Assembly (NCBI RefSeq): GCF_009299505.1
Contig: NZ_WBSM01000002.1
Location: forward strand, 301,233 to 365,232
From: Bifidobacterium ramosum
Lineage (GTDB): Bacteria > Actinomycetota > Actinomycetes > Actinomycetales > Bifidobacteriaceae
Direction of reading: 5' to 3'
DNA length: 64,000 nt
Shown here: positions 52,833 through 61,159 of the stretch, piece by piece
Position numbering within the stretch: position 1 is the stretch's first letter
How the letters are laid out: each line of letters opens with the position of its first letter
Program-made: the position numbers and the translations under genes
The notes under the pieces: model-generated
What the model was told of the DNA's origin: nothing
Seen by the model: only the letters and a program-made list of their open reading frames with translations
The model's database searches: none

Positions 52833-52954
52833 GGTTTCCTAGGGCTGCCCACGCCAAAAGCGGGTTTTCCGTGGGAAACCCCGGGCCGGACATGGCGAAA
52901 ATCCCGAGACCTACACGGCAAACGGGCGGGTTGCGTGTGCAACCCTAGGAAACC
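52833..52954. repeat. 12-bp inverted repeat flanking a 98-bp palindrome-rich segment
   Basis: GGTTTCCTAGGG (52833-52844) and CCCTAGGAAACC (52943-52954) are exact complements. The segment between contains further pieces such as GGGTTTTCC and GGAAACCCC. It lies between the glucokinase (3' end) and the esterase (5' end), both on the minus strand. No coding region is supported in the rest of this gap. Confidence 0.75.
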
Positions 52955-53032
52955 CCCGCAAAACAACATGAGGCGCACCGCCACGGTGAATGTGGGGTGC
53001 GCCTCGGGGAGAGGGAAAGTGGCGGGAACGGC

Positions 53033-53983
53033 CTAGCGCAGGGCGAGGTTCGCCGCGCCGATCAGACCGGCGTCCTGGCCGGCCGTGGCGGCGACGATCT
53101 TCGCGTGGCCGCGGTAGGCGCTGCCTTCGAGGAAGCGGGCGTAGTTGTAGCGCGCCGGCTCGAGCAGGATGTCGCCGACGGCCACCACGCCGCCGCCGAT
53201 CACGAAGATGTCCGGATCGAGCACCGCGGCGGTCGCGGCCATCGTGCGGCCGAGCCATTCGCCGATCTTGCCGAACGCGTACAGGCCGAGCACGTCGCCC
53301 TCCTGCGCGGCCTGCGAGACCATCGGCCCTTCGAGCTTGGCGATGTCGCCGCCGCACAGTTCCAGCAGACGCTTGGCGTCCTGCGGGCGACGACGCACGG
53401 CGGACTTGGCGAAGTGCTCGAGTGCGCTGCCCGACGTGTAGCGTTCCGCGCAACCGCGCAGACCGCAGCCGCAGGTGTCGCCGTCCGGCACCATCGGCAG
53501 GTGGCCGAGTTCGGCGGCCATGCCGAAGGAACCGCGGTACAGTTCGCCGTTGATCACGATCGCGCCGCCGAGGCCGGTGCCCACGGTGAGCGCCACCATG
53601 TTTCGGCTGCCTTGGCCTGCACCGTGCACGTATTCGCCCCAGCCGGCGCAGTTTGCGTCGTTCTCGATGACGACCGGCACGGCATGGTCGATGAGCGCGC
53701 CGATGTGCTCGGATAGATCATAGTTGATCCATGCCGGGATGTTCGCGGCGAAGGTCATGGTTTTGCGGTCCGCGCCGACGTTGCCGGCTGCGGAGACGCC
53801 GATGGCTTCGATGTCGGTGTGGCCGGACGCGATGGCCTCGCGGTAGATCTTCGCGATGTTCTGGTTGATGGCGTCGGCGTCCATCGGCGTGGGAATACGC
53901 CAGCGCTGGATAATGGAATCGTTTGCATCGCACACTGCGGCGGCGATCTTGGTTCCTCCGATGTCGACGGCGAGGGTGGACAT
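53033..53983 (-). CDS. glkA: ROK-family glucokinase
   Basis: Phosphorylates glucose with ATP. The 316-aa protein starts with the phosphate motif LAVDIGGTKIAAAVCD, has the sugar site ENDANCAGWGEY and TVGTGLGGAIVINGEL, and the ROK zinc motif CGCGLRGCAERYTSGSAL. A second ATP motif DIFVIGGGVVAVGD lies near the C-terminus. No DNA-binding domain is present, so it is a kinase rather than a ROK repressor. AAAGGAGA before ATG 53983 fixes the start. A LacI-like operator lies about 130 bp upstream. It probably supplies glucose-6-phosphate to the bifid shunt. Confidence 0.93.
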   Translation of the reverse strand: MSTLAVDIGGTKIAAAVCDANDSIIQRWRIPTPMDADAINQNIAKIYREAIASGHTDIEAIGVSAAGNVGADRKTMTFAANIPAWINYDLSEHIGALIDHAVPVVIENDANCAGWGEYVHGAGQGSRNMVALTVGTGLGGAIVINGELYRGSFGMAAELGHLPMVPDGDTCGCGLRGCAERYTSGSALEHFAKSAVRRRPQDAKRLLELCGGDIAKLEGPMVSQAAQEGDVLGLYAFGKIGEWLGRTMAATAAVLDPDIFVIGGGVVAVGDILLEPARYNYARFLEGSAYRGHAKIVAATAGQDAGLIGAANLALR

Positions 53984-54210
53984 GCGCTCTCCTTTGATGT
54001 TCCTTGACGTGGTCAGACAACTGGAATCATAACGGTGAGAGGCGACGTGATAGGTGGTGACGCGCATAGTTTGTCGCAAATTCATCCCGGATTGTCGTGT
54101 CGGTCGCTAATGGGAGCGTTCACAGTGTGCGACACTTAATTACCGTTCGTCAAGCAAACGATTGCATAGGCGATGGCATTGTCCTGCTCATGTGACGTCG
54201 CTACCTGCCG
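53984..54210. promoter_or_regulatory. Upstream region of glkA
   Basis: It holds a LacI-type operator candidate TGGGAGCGTTCACA (54111-54124) and an adjoining AGTGTGCGACACT palindrome (54124-54136). No gene is supported. The related sequence TGGTAGCGCTCACA occurs at 63015-63028. Confidence 0.55.
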
Positions 54211-54215
54211 TTTCC

Positions 54216-54263
54216 AACGGACATACAGCTGAAAGTACGGTTGAAATCGGCTGGTTGTCCGTT
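54216..54263. repeat. Palindrome family, copy 10
   Basis: Left arm begins AACGGACATACAGCTGA (54216) and right arm AATCGGCTGGTTGTCCGTT ends at 54263. Some mismatches are present; the 48-nt span is conserved. Confidence 0.85.
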
Positions 54264-54311
54264 GAAAGTGGTGGGAATAAGAACCGGTTACCGTGTGTTG
54301 CTCCCTGCTTT

Positions 54312-54359
54312 AACGGACATACAGCCGATTTGAGGGGTGGGATCGGCTGGTTGTCCGTT
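54312..54359. repeat. Palindrome family, copy 11
   Basis: AACGGACATACAGCCGATT (54312-54330) and GATCGGCTGGTTGTCCGTT (54341-54359) with TTAA extension. It lies 96 bp from copy 10, just downstream of the DUF4391 gene. Confidence 0.88.
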
Positions 54360-54419
54360 AAGGAAAAGCGCGGGCTGAGAAGTGGGGAGGGAGGACGGCG
54401 AACGGCGGATGATGCGGGC

Positions 54420-55253
54420 CTACTGACCTTGGGCGCGGAGGGACTCGAGCTGCTGCTTGGCCTTGTGGAGTTTGGCGAAGATCTCGTTGCGCTGGTCGGC
54501 GTCCTTGGCGCGCTGATGGTCGCGGGCGAGCTTGTCGATCGTCGTCTCCAACTGGGTGATCTGCGTGCGGCGCACGATGCGCGCGTCCAGATCGGTGCCG
54601 TCCGTCGTGCCGAGGATGACCTGCGCGCAGCATGACGCCCACAGATCGTCGATCGTGGCAGTACCGATCGATCCAGCTGAATCAGCGGTGGCGGTGTCGG
54701 CCGCGGACGATGATCCGGCGCCGTACGCGCCGGCGGCCGTGCAGTCATCGATGTCGAGCGTCGCCTCGCCGGCCGGCCGCCATTCGTCAGCGAACACCTC
54801 GTGCACTGGCAGATGCCCGGCTCGCCCCGGCAGCGCGCGCCGCACGGCCAGCGTGCATTCCTCACGCACCGTACCCTCGTGCATCCAGTCGCGCACCACC
54901 ACGAACACGATGCCTGACCTGCGCTGCGCGGCGATCAGCTCGATCACCTCGGTCGGCACGGTCGTGGCTTTCGGCGCTAGCCGCAGTCCGATCACGAGCA
55001 CCTCCGGCACGCGCGTCCCCGCCGCCAGCCGCGTGTTCGCCGGCCGCAGCAACGCCAGCATCGTGATGCCCGCGATGTCGTTCGTCAGCCGCTGCTTCAG
55101 TTTGGCCGACAGTTGCGTATGGCCGACAAACAGTGCCTTCGGCAGTCTGGATTTCGCTTCGGGAATCGCCGTCGCCGCCGGCAATCCCAACGTCAGCGCG
55201 GATACGGAACCGCAGTGCGCGACCGCCGTCGCGGCATGCTGTGCATCAGTCAT
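54420..55253 (-). CDS. DUF4391 domain protein
   Basis: A 277-aa protein matching DUF4391: an N-terminal LGLPAATAIPEAKSRLPKALFVGH, then LKQRLTNDIAGITMLALLRPANTRL, GIVFVVVRDW, and a C-terminal coiled coil (LETTIDKLARDHQRAKDADQ). A Ser/Ala/Asp/Thr-rich low-complexity segment lies before the coiled coil. DUF4391 proteins are often found next to restriction or helicase genes and are suspected to have a role in DNA defence. Here the gene is alone, between SDR and glucokinase genes. AAGGAAGG precedes ATG 55253. No catalytic residues can be named. Confidence 0.8.
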   Translation of the reverse strand: MTDAQHAATAVAHCGSVSALTLGLPAATAIPEAKSRLPKALFVGHTQLSAKLKQRLTNDIAGITMLALLRPANTRLAAGTRVPEVLVIGLRLAPKATTVPTEVIELIAAQRRSGIVFVVVRDWMHEGTVREECTLAVRRALPGRAGHLPVHEVFADEWRPAGEATLDIDDCTAAGAYGAGSSSAADTATADSAGSIGTATIDDLWASCCAQVILGTTDGTDLDARIVRRTQITQLETTIDKLARDHQRAKDADQRNEIFAKLHKAKQQLESLRAQGQ

Positions 55254-55497
55254 CGTCGACCTTCCTTTCCGGCCGTTCGCGTACGTCGTTGGCGTCCGCA
55301 CGCGGTTCCTGGCCGTTCGTCGTCACGTTACCGTTCACGCTACCGCAATCGCTCCAATGACGCCGGCGCATGACCGAAACCTGACGCATGCGACGACGCG
55401 CCCGGCGTAGGATGGTGGTGGACACGCGTGTCAATGACGTCGTACGGCCGACGCGGCTTGCAAGCCGGCCGAGACGCCGAACCAAGGAGGTTATGTC
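55254..55497. promoter_or_regulatory. Divergent promoter region, DUF4391 / SDR
   Basis: No gene is supported. A perfect 12-bp palindrome GACACGCGTGTC (55421-55432) lies 66 bp before the SDR start and could be an operator. Confidence 0.4.
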
Positions 55498-56298
55498 ATG
55501 ACCGCATCGCAGGATTCCGCAACCATCGCCGCATCGGAGCCAGCAGCCAAACGCGCCGTGGTGACCGGCGCATCCAGCGGCATCGGCGCGGCGAGCGCCC
55601 GTGCGCTGGTGAAGGACGGCTGGACCGTGGTCTGTCTGGCCCGTCGCGAGGCCAAACTCAAGGCGTTGTGCGACGAGCTCGGTGACGCCGCCAGCTACGT
55701 CGTCTGCGACATCACCGACGAGACGAGCACGCAGGCCGCCATCGACCGCATCATCGCCGGCGGCCCGGTGAAGGCGCTCGTCAACTGCGCGGGCGCGGCG
55801 TTCGGCAAGGACCCGGTCGCCACCGCGAGCCTCGACGACTGGCGCGGCATGTACGAGCTGAACGTGCTCGGCACGCTGCGCATCACGCAGAAGCTGCTGC
55901 CGACGCTCAAGGCCGCGCCCGGCGGCGGTACCGTGCTGGTGATCTCCTCGACCGCCGGCATCGAGCCGTATGAGGGCGGCGCCGGCTACTGCGCGTCGAA
56001 GTTCGCCGAGAAGGTGATGGCCCGCGTGCTGCGCCTCGAACAGATCGGCGAGCCGGTGCGCGTCATCGACATCGCGCCGGGCATGGTGGAGACCGACGAG
56101 TTCTCGCTCAAGCGGTTCGGCGGCGACGCGGCGAAGGCCGCCGCTGTGTACGCCGGCGTGCCGAGCCCGCTCAAGGCCGAGGACATCGCCGAATGCGTGC
56201 GGTGGGCGCTCGCCCAGCCGGACACCGTCGACGTCGATTCGATCGTCGTGCGGCCGCGTGCGGAAGGCTCGTACACGAAGGTGTATCGCGAACGCTGA
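55498..56298 (+). CDS. Short-chain dehydrogenase/reductase
   Basis: NAD(P)-dependent oxidoreductase, 266 aa. It shows the classical SDR cofactor motif VTGASSGIGAASARAL, the CAGAAFG region following VNCAG, and the active site SSTAGIEPYEGGAGYCASKFA with catalytic Ser, Tyr (YCASK) and Lys. The basic residues LARREAKL after strand 2 suggest NADP(H) preference. GGAGG seven bases before the ATG marks the start. It is a single gene convergent with fetB, ending at a strong 16-bp hairpin. Similar proteins act on serine, 3-hydroxy acids or aldehydes; the substrate is not decided. Confidence 0.9.
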   Translation: MTASQDSATIAASEPAAKRAVVTGASSGIGAASARALVKDGWTVVCLARREAKLKALCDELGDAASYVVCDITDETSTQAAIDRIIAGGPVKALVNCAGAAFGKDPVATASLDDWRGMYELNVLGTLRITQKLLPTLKAAPGGGTVLVISSTAGIEPYEGGAGYCASKFAEKVMARVLRLEQIGEPVRVIDIAPGMVETDEFSLKRFGGDAAKAAAVYAGVPSPLKAEDIAECVRWALAQPDTVDVDSIVVRPRAEGSYTKVYRER

Positions 56299-56331
56299 TT
56301 CGGGATCCGATTCGGGATCGCCGGTGAATAC

Positions 56332-56373
56332 AGTTCGGGCGTACGTCGCGTTCATGTGACGTACGCCCGAACT
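56332..56373. terminator. Bidirectional 16-bp hairpin between SDR and fetB
   Basis: AGTTCGGGCGTACGTC and GACGTACGCCCGAACT pair perfectly with a 10-nt loop between convergent genes. There is no long U-tract, but its position and strength fit a shared terminator. Confidence 0.65.
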
Positions 56374-56432
56374 CGTATATAACTGTCGTATACGACTGCT
56401 GTGCCGTCGGCCGGTGCCGTTGACGTTCGCCG

Positions 56433-57233
56433 TTACCGTTCGCCCGACGGACGGTACTGGTGCAGCGCGGTGAACGAGGTCCTGTAGATCAGGATCATGA
56501 TGAGCGAATCGGCCATCAGCGTGAGCGCACTGATCACCGCCAGCACCACGAACTGGTATTTCGCAGCCGTCAGCGGGTCGGCTCCCGCGATTACCTGGCC
56601 GGCCATCATGCCCGGGATGAGCACGATGCCGCTCGACGCGAGCTGCGAGATCGTCGGGATCATACCGAGCTTGACCGACGAGATGATCGACGGCTTGGCC
56701 GCCTCGAACGGCGTCGCGCCCAGGCTGAGCATCATCTCGATCTCGTAGCGTCGCGCGTCCATGTCGGAGAAGAAGCGGCTCATCGCCACGGCGATCGCCG
56801 ACACCACGTTGCCCAGCAGCATGCCGCTCATCGTCGCCAGCACGGTCGGCGCATACCACGGATGCGGGCGGATCACCATCTCCGTGACCACGCACACCTG
56901 CAGGATCACGCTCGCCGTCAACGTGAGGAACACCGACGGCATGACCGAACGCGGAATGTTCGCCGCACGCGACATCGTGATCTGCACGGCCGCGAGGATC
57001 ATCACCGCGATCAGCGCGAACACCAGCCACGGGTTGTTCTGTTCGATGACGAACTTGAGGATGTAGCCCATCGCCAGCAGCTGGATGAGCGAACGGATCG
57101 TCGCCCACAGCATCTGCCGGTGCACGCCGAGCCGCATCGCATACGACAGGCCGGCGGCCACGGCCACCAGCATGATCGTGATGATCAGACCCCATACGTC
57201 GATGGGATAGGCTCCCGCATTCCCGGTGCTCAT
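56433..57233 (-). CDS. fetB: FetB-like ABC permease (UPF0014)
   Basis: Membrane component of the FetAB exporter family, which in E. coli increases iron efflux and oxidative stress resistance. The 266-aa protein has seven predicted helices and the family motifs NNPWLVFALIAVMILAAVQI, MSGMLLGNVVSAIAVAMSRF, EMMLSLGATPFEAAK and SSGIVLIPGMMAGQVIAG. Its start overlaps the fetA stop by four bases (ATGA), so the two are coupled. Metal specificity is inferred from E. coli only. Confidence 0.92.
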   Translation of the reverse strand: MSTGNAGAYPIDVWGLIITIMLVAVAAGLSYAMRLGVHRQMLWATIRSLIQLLAMGYILKFVIEQNNPWLVFALIAVMILAAVQITMSRAANIPRSVMPSVFLTLTASVILQVCVVTEMVIRPHPWYAPTVLATMSGMLLGNVVSAIAVAMSRFFSDMDARRYEIEMMLSLGATPFEAAKPSIISSVKLGMIPTISQLASSGIVLIPGMMAGQVIAGADPLTAAKYQFVVLAVISALTLMADSLIMILIYRTSFTALHQYRPSGER

Positions 57234-58075
57234 CGCGTCGCCTCGCTTTCCGTACGTTCGTTGCCGTGCGCCTGCGCCGGCACGGCCGCGACGTTCCCCG
57301 TGATCTCCGTCAGCACGCCCGCCTCAAGATGCAGCGTGCGCGTCGCCCGGCCGTCCGCCGCACGGTGCCGCACGCGCACGATCGCCATGCCCTTCTCCCG
57401 CGCCGCATACGCGAGGATCTCGCCCACCTTGTCCGCGTTCTCCTCATCCAGACCGGCGTCGACCTCGTCGGCCAGCATCACCTTCGGCAATGTGAGCAGC
57501 GTGCGTAGCAGGCACACGCGCGCCTGCTGGCCTACCGACAGATCCTGCGGCGGCCGTTCCAACTCGATGTCCGAACAGCCCACCGTGTCCAGCGTGCGCC
57601 GCAGCGTCGCCTCGTCCGGCCGGCGCTCGTCCAGTGATGATCCATCATCGGAAAACCGGTGTACGCGCAACGTGAACGGCATGAGGATCGCCTCGCGTAC
57701 GCTCGCGCCGGTCAGCGTCGGCCGCTGCGGCAGGTACGCCACCTCGCGCCGCCAACGCTCCGGCGTCATCGCCGTGCTCGGCGTGCCTTCCAACGTCAGA
57801 TCGGCGCTCGCATACGGGTTGAGCTGCGCGACGGTCGTCAGCAGCGTGCTTTTGCCGGTGCCGGACGGTCCGACCAGATCGACGATGTCCCCGCGATGCA
57901 ACGTGAACGCCACGTCGGAGAAAATGGTCTTGAACTCGACGTCGTCATGCCGGTGCGCAAAGCCGCGGAACAACGACGGCAACCGCACCGCATCGTCCGC
58001 CGCGGCCGTCGTCGTCTTCGGCATACGACAGGTCGCATGCTCGGCCGTGAACAATGGCTGAATACTGGTATCCAT
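57230..58075 (-). CDS. fetA: FetA-like ABC ATPase
   Basis: ATPase partner of the FetB permease, 281 aa. It has Walker A VGPSGTGKSTLLTTVAQL, signature DLSVGQQARVCLLRTLL and Walker B KVMLADEVDAGLDEENA. An insertion of about 15 residues (VHRFSDDGSSLDERRPDEA) precedes the signature region. The ribosome binding site before ATG 58075 is weak; an internal ATG at 58024 is less likely because the N-terminal strand would be lost. A CTWAG-N6-CTWAG motif lies about 50 bp upstream, and the two-component regulator is encoded divergently. Confidence 0.88.
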   Translation of the reverse strand: MDTSIQPLFTAEHATCRMPKTTTAAADDAVRLPSLFRGFAHRHDDVEFKTIFSDVAFTLHRGDIVDLVGPSGTGKSTLLTTVAQLNPYASADLTLEGTPSTAMTPERWRREVAYLPQRPTLTGASVREAILMPFTLRVHRFSDDGSSLDERRPDEATLRRTLDTVGCSDIELERPPQDLSVGQQARVCLLRTLLTLPKVMLADEVDAGLDEENADKVGEILAYAAREKGMAIVRVRHRAADGRATRTLHLEAGVLTEITGNVAAVPAQAHGNERTESEATR

Positions 58076-58124
58076 GCTCGCAATGCTACGAGGAAACGCG
58101 ACGATCCGGCCGTTCGCGGCGATT

Positions 58125-58140
58125 CTAAGCGTTGTCTTAG
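58125..58140. promoter_or_regulatory. CTAAG-N6-CTTAG motif, site 1
   Basis: CTAAGCGTTGTCTTAG lies between fetA and the response regulator gene. It matches site 2 at 60271-60286. The CTWAG half-sites repeat with an 11-bp period, as expected for OmpR/PhoB-type binding. Confidence 0.65.
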
Positions 58141-58270
58141 ACGGCTTGGCGTTGAGTGGACGCTGCGATGATGGGACGGTTGTGCAGCCGGCCGTGAAGC
58201 CGTTCGCGACAACGGGTCGGATGGGTCGCGACGATGCGCGTGGCCGCTAGAATGAGGAACGTGATGGACG

Positions 58271-58996
58271 ATGAGTGAGACGACAACCGGCGGGACCATG
58301 CAACGGGAGGCGACCGACCCGCTGCGGATGCTGCTGCCTGCGGTGCTGCTGATCGAAGACGATCCGAATCTCTGTTCGATGACCAGCGAAATGCTCGAAC
58401 CGGACTATCGTGTGGATTGCGCCGGGACGGTGGCCGCCGCGCGGGAACGGCTGCGGGCCGGCACCTACGATGTGCTCGTGGTCGACCGGAGGCTGCCCGA
58501 CGGCGACGGACTCGACCTCATCCGCACCCTGCGCGGCAGCGGCATCGCCACGCCGGCACTCATGCTCACGGCCTTGTCCGGCGTGGACGACATCGTCGAA
58601 GGCCTCGACTCCGGTGCGAACGACTATCTGACCAAACCGTTCCACTTCGTCGAACTCGAAGCCCGACTGCGCGCCCTGCTGCGCGGATTCCACGCGCAGG
58701 CCGCCGGCGTCGTGATCGGCGATTGGCTGCTCAAACCGGGTTCCAACCTCATCGAGGACCCGGACGGCCGCGCCGTTTCGCTCACCGACTCCGAAACGAA
58801 ACTGCTCGCCACGCTCGCCGCATCGCCCGACCACGTTTTCTCCCGAGACGAACTGCTCAGCCAAGTGTTCTCCGACGGTGCCGACGCGGGTACCGTCGAC
58901 GTGTACGTCTCCTACGTGCGCGGCAAAACCGACCGCACGATCATCGACACGGTACGCGGGCGCGGCTACCGCATCGGCAGTCCGCTCGCCGGCTGA
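58271..58996 (+). CDS. OmpR/PhoB-family response regulator
   Basis: DNA-binding regulator of 241 aa. The receiver domain starts AVLLIEDDPNLC (acidic pocket), has the phosphorylated Asp in VLVVDRRLPDGDG, Thr/Ser in LMLTALSG, and Lys in DYLTKPFHFVE. The C-terminal winged helix ends with VDVYVSYVRGKTDRTIIDTVRGRGYRIG. GAGGA lies about 12 bases upstream of the chosen ATG; a later ATG at 58298 is possible. It is paired with the sensor kinase gene after 135 bp. CTWAG motifs before fetA and dedA are candidate targets. Confidence 0.94.
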   Translation: MSETTTGGTMQREATDPLRMLLPAVLLIEDDPNLCSMTSEMLEPDYRVDCAGTVAAARERLRAGTYDVLVVDRRLPDGDGLDLIRTLRGSGIATPALMLTALSGVDDIVEGLDSGANDYLTKPFHFVELEARLRALLRGFHAQAAGVVIGDWLLKPGSNLIEDPDGRAVSLTDSETKLLATLAASPDHVFSRDELLSQVFSDGADAGTVDVYVSYVRGKTDRTIIDTVRGRGYRIGSPLAG

Positions 58997-59021
58997 CTGT
59001 TCGACGCGGCCGTCCGACGAC

Positions 59022-59086
59022 GATCGTCACAGCCGATCGTCACGGTCGATCACCACAATTGGTCACCACAGTCGGTCATCCCATCC
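59022..59086. repeat. Five degenerate 13-bp tandem repeats
   Basis: Units GATCGTCACAGCC, GATCGTCACGGTC, GATCACCACAATT, GGTCACCACAGTC and GGTCATCCCATCC follow one another in the gap between the regulator and kinase genes. The core GRTCRYCAC repeats with a fixed period of 13 bp. Confidence 0.75.
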
Positions 59087-59131
59087 CATGCGGAACCGGC
59101 ATCAATCGGCATCACGAGAAATCGACATCAC

Positions 59132-60190
59132 ATGAACGATACGACACCACGTCACGTATGGCATCGCGTCACGGCCGCCTTGCGCGGCACACTGCGGCGC
59201 AACCACACCAAGGCCGGGCTGATCAGCCTGCGCATGACCGTCGCCATGGCCGCCGTCACCGTGATCGGCGGCATTCTGTTCGCGGCGGGCGTGCTGCTCG
59301 GCTCGCGGCACGAGTTCGCCGAGCGCGGCCTCGACCCCAACGCCATGTCCGTGACCGAACAGTTCGGCTCCGGCATGATGGTCATCGACACGCGCAAGGC
59401 CATCGCGTTCACGCTGCTGTTCGTCGCCGGCGTCGTCGTGGCCGTCGCCCTCATCGGCTGGCATTACTCGCACCAGGAGGTCGCGCCGCTCGAACACGCG
59501 CTCGAACTGCAGAAGCACTTCGTCGCCGACGCCAGCCACGAGCTCAAGACGCCGCTTGCGGTGATCGCCACGCGCATCGACCTCATCGACTTCCGGCGCT
59601 CGCACGGACAGCCGATCGACAGCGCGATCGACGACCTGCGCGCCGACGTGGACCGCATGAACGCCATCCTCACCGACCTGCTCGTCGCGGCGCGCGGTGC
59701 GGTCAACACCGAACCGGTGCCGCTGGAATCGGCGATCCGCCAATCCGTCGACGCGGTGCGGCCGCTCGCCGACGAACGCCACGTGACCGTCACGACCCGC
59801 ATCGACGGCGATCCCGCGCATTTCGTCGTGCAGGGCAACGCGGTCGGTCTGTCGCGCTGCATGGTCGCCGTGCTTGACAATGCGATCGCACACGCGCCGG
59901 ACGGCACCGACGTGTCGGTGTCGCTCGGCTACCTGCATCACGGCGACGCGGTCGCCATCCGCATCACCGACCACGGCGGCGGCATCGGCGACGACCCCGA
60001 ACGGCTGTTCCGCCGGTTCGCGCGCGACGACGACGGCACCGCCCACCAGGGGTACGGGCTGGGACTTGCGCTCGCCCGCGACGTGGCCAGCCGCTACGGC
60101 GGCACGCTCGACGTGGAATCCACGTCGCCGCACGGCACCACCATGCTCATCACGCTGCCGTTGACGGAGACCGCTGAAGCTGCCGCTTGA
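59132..60190 (+). CDS. Sensor histidine kinase
   Basis: Membrane kinase partner of the preceding regulator, 352 aa. Two helices (AVTVIGGILFAAGVLLG and AIAFTLLFVAGVVVAVALIGW) enclose a short extracellular loop of about 35 residues, too small for a large ligand domain. The H box is FVADASHELKTPLAVIATRI. The ATPase domain has VAVLDNAIAHAPDG (N box), ITDHGGGIGDD (G1), FRRFARDDDG (F) and GYGLGLALARDVA (G2). No HAMP domain is evident. A short loop fits kinases that sense membrane or envelope stress, which would suit a DedA/FetAB output. Confidence 0.93.
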   Translation: MNDTTPRHVWHRVTAALRGTLRRNHTKAGLISLRMTVAMAAVTVIGGILFAAGVLLGSRHEFAERGLDPNAMSVTEQFGSGMMVIDTRKAIAFTLLFVAGVVVAVALIGWHYSHQEVAPLEHALELQKHFVADASHELKTPLAVIATRIDLIDFRRSHGQPIDSAIDDLRADVDRMNAILTDLLVAARGAVNTEPVPLESAIRQSVDAVRPLADERHVTVTTRIDGDPAHFVVQGNAVGLSRCMVAVLDNAIAHAPDGTDVSVSLGYLHHGDAVAIRITDHGGGIGDDPERLFRRFARDDDGTAHQGYGLGLALARDVASRYGGTLDVESTSPHGTTMLITLPLTETAEAAA

Positions 60191-60270
60191 TACGTTGACA
60201 CGCGACATGAAGCGCTGACATGCAACCCGTCGCGCGACCTGATACGCAACCTGTCAGCACCCATCCGACG

Positions 60271-60286
60271 CTTAGCGTTGCCTAAG
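60271..60286. promoter_or_regulatory. CTTAG-N6-CTAAG motif, site 2
   Basis: CTTAGCGTTGCCTAAG ends 24 bp before the dedA start codon. It shares the centre CGTTG with site 1 and has the same 11-bp periodicity. Confidence 0.65.
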
Positions 60287-60310
60287 CCGACGTGCCGTAG
60301 CGTGGCGGCC

Positions 60311-61048
60311 ATGATCACTACAACCCTCGCAAACGCAACAGTCCTCACCGCCGCGCAGCCGCTTGCCCAGAACGTCGCCGCGCCGGGCGCCGCCACCGCC
60401 ATCACGTCCTGCCCGGTCTCCACGGGCGGCTTCATCGGCGCGATCACCGACTGGCTCGTCGGCCTCATGTCCACCATGGGCTGGCTTGGCACCGGCGTGG
60501 CCGTGTTCCTCGAAAACCTATTCCCGCCCATCCCCAGCGAGGTCATCCTGCCGCTCGCCGGATTCACCGCCGCGCAGGGCCGCATGACCTTGTTCGAGGC
60601 GATCGGCGGCGCCACGCTCGGCTCCGTCGTCGGCGCGCTCGTGCTCTACGGCATCGCCTATGCGATCGGCGCGGATCGTATGCGCCGCCTGTTCGATGCC
60701 ATGCCGCTCACCGACGCGACCGACATCGACAAGGCCAACGACTGGTTCGCCCGCTACGGATTGTGGTCAGTGCTCATCGGCCGCGTCATCCCCATCGTGC
60801 GCTCGCTGATCTCCATCCCGGCTGGCATCGCGCGCACGAACCTGCTGCGGTTCACGCTGCTCACCGCGTTCGGCTCGCTTGTGTGGAACACGATCCTCGT
60901 GATGGCCGGCTACCTGCTGGGCTCGCAGTGGTGCGGCATCCTCGGCGTGCTCGACCGGTTCCAGTACGCGGTCGCGGCGGTGATCGTCGTGCTGTTCGTC
61001 TGGTACGTGGTCGTCAAGGTGCGCGCGCGGATGGCCGCGGCACGGTGA
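60311..61048 (+). CDS. DedA-family membrane protein
   Basis: Polyprenyl-phosphate or phospholipid scramblase/recycling family member, 245 aa. It contains VFLENLFPPIPSEVILPLAGF (family motif with Glu and Pro residues), GSVVGALVLYGIAYAIG, and the Arg motif GRVIPIVRSLISIPAGI. Four or five further helices follow, and it ends with basic residues. ATG 60311 is taken; the TTG at 60278 lies within the CTWAG motif. The mRNA leader would be very short, consistent with a promoter overlapping the motif. DedA proteins in other bacteria affect envelope stability and undecaprenyl phosphate recycling. Confidence 0.93.
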   Translation: MITTTLANATVLTAAQPLAQNVAAPGAATAITSCPVSTGGFIGAITDWLVGLMSTMGWLGTGVAVFLENLFPPIPSEVILPLAGFTAAQGRMTLFEAIGGATLGSVVGALVLYGIAYAIGADRMRRLFDAMPLTDATDIDKANDWFARYGLWSVLIGRVIPIVRSLISIPAGIARTNLLRFTLLTAFGSLVWNTILVMAGYLLGSQWCGILGVLDRFQYAVAAVIVVLFVWYVVVKVRARMAAAR

Positions 61049-61159
61049 TCGGATCGGTCGCCCCGGACCGTCGTCATCCGTCGGCGACTCCCTATCGTCA
61101 CTGATATCGTCACTATGCGCGCGCGATCACGATGCGTGCGCGCACTCAGTGACGGTTAC

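Noticed and set aside
53033..53983. ROK repressor instead of glucokinase
   Set aside because: The N-terminus begins directly with the ATPase phosphate motif; no helix-turn-helix domain precedes it.
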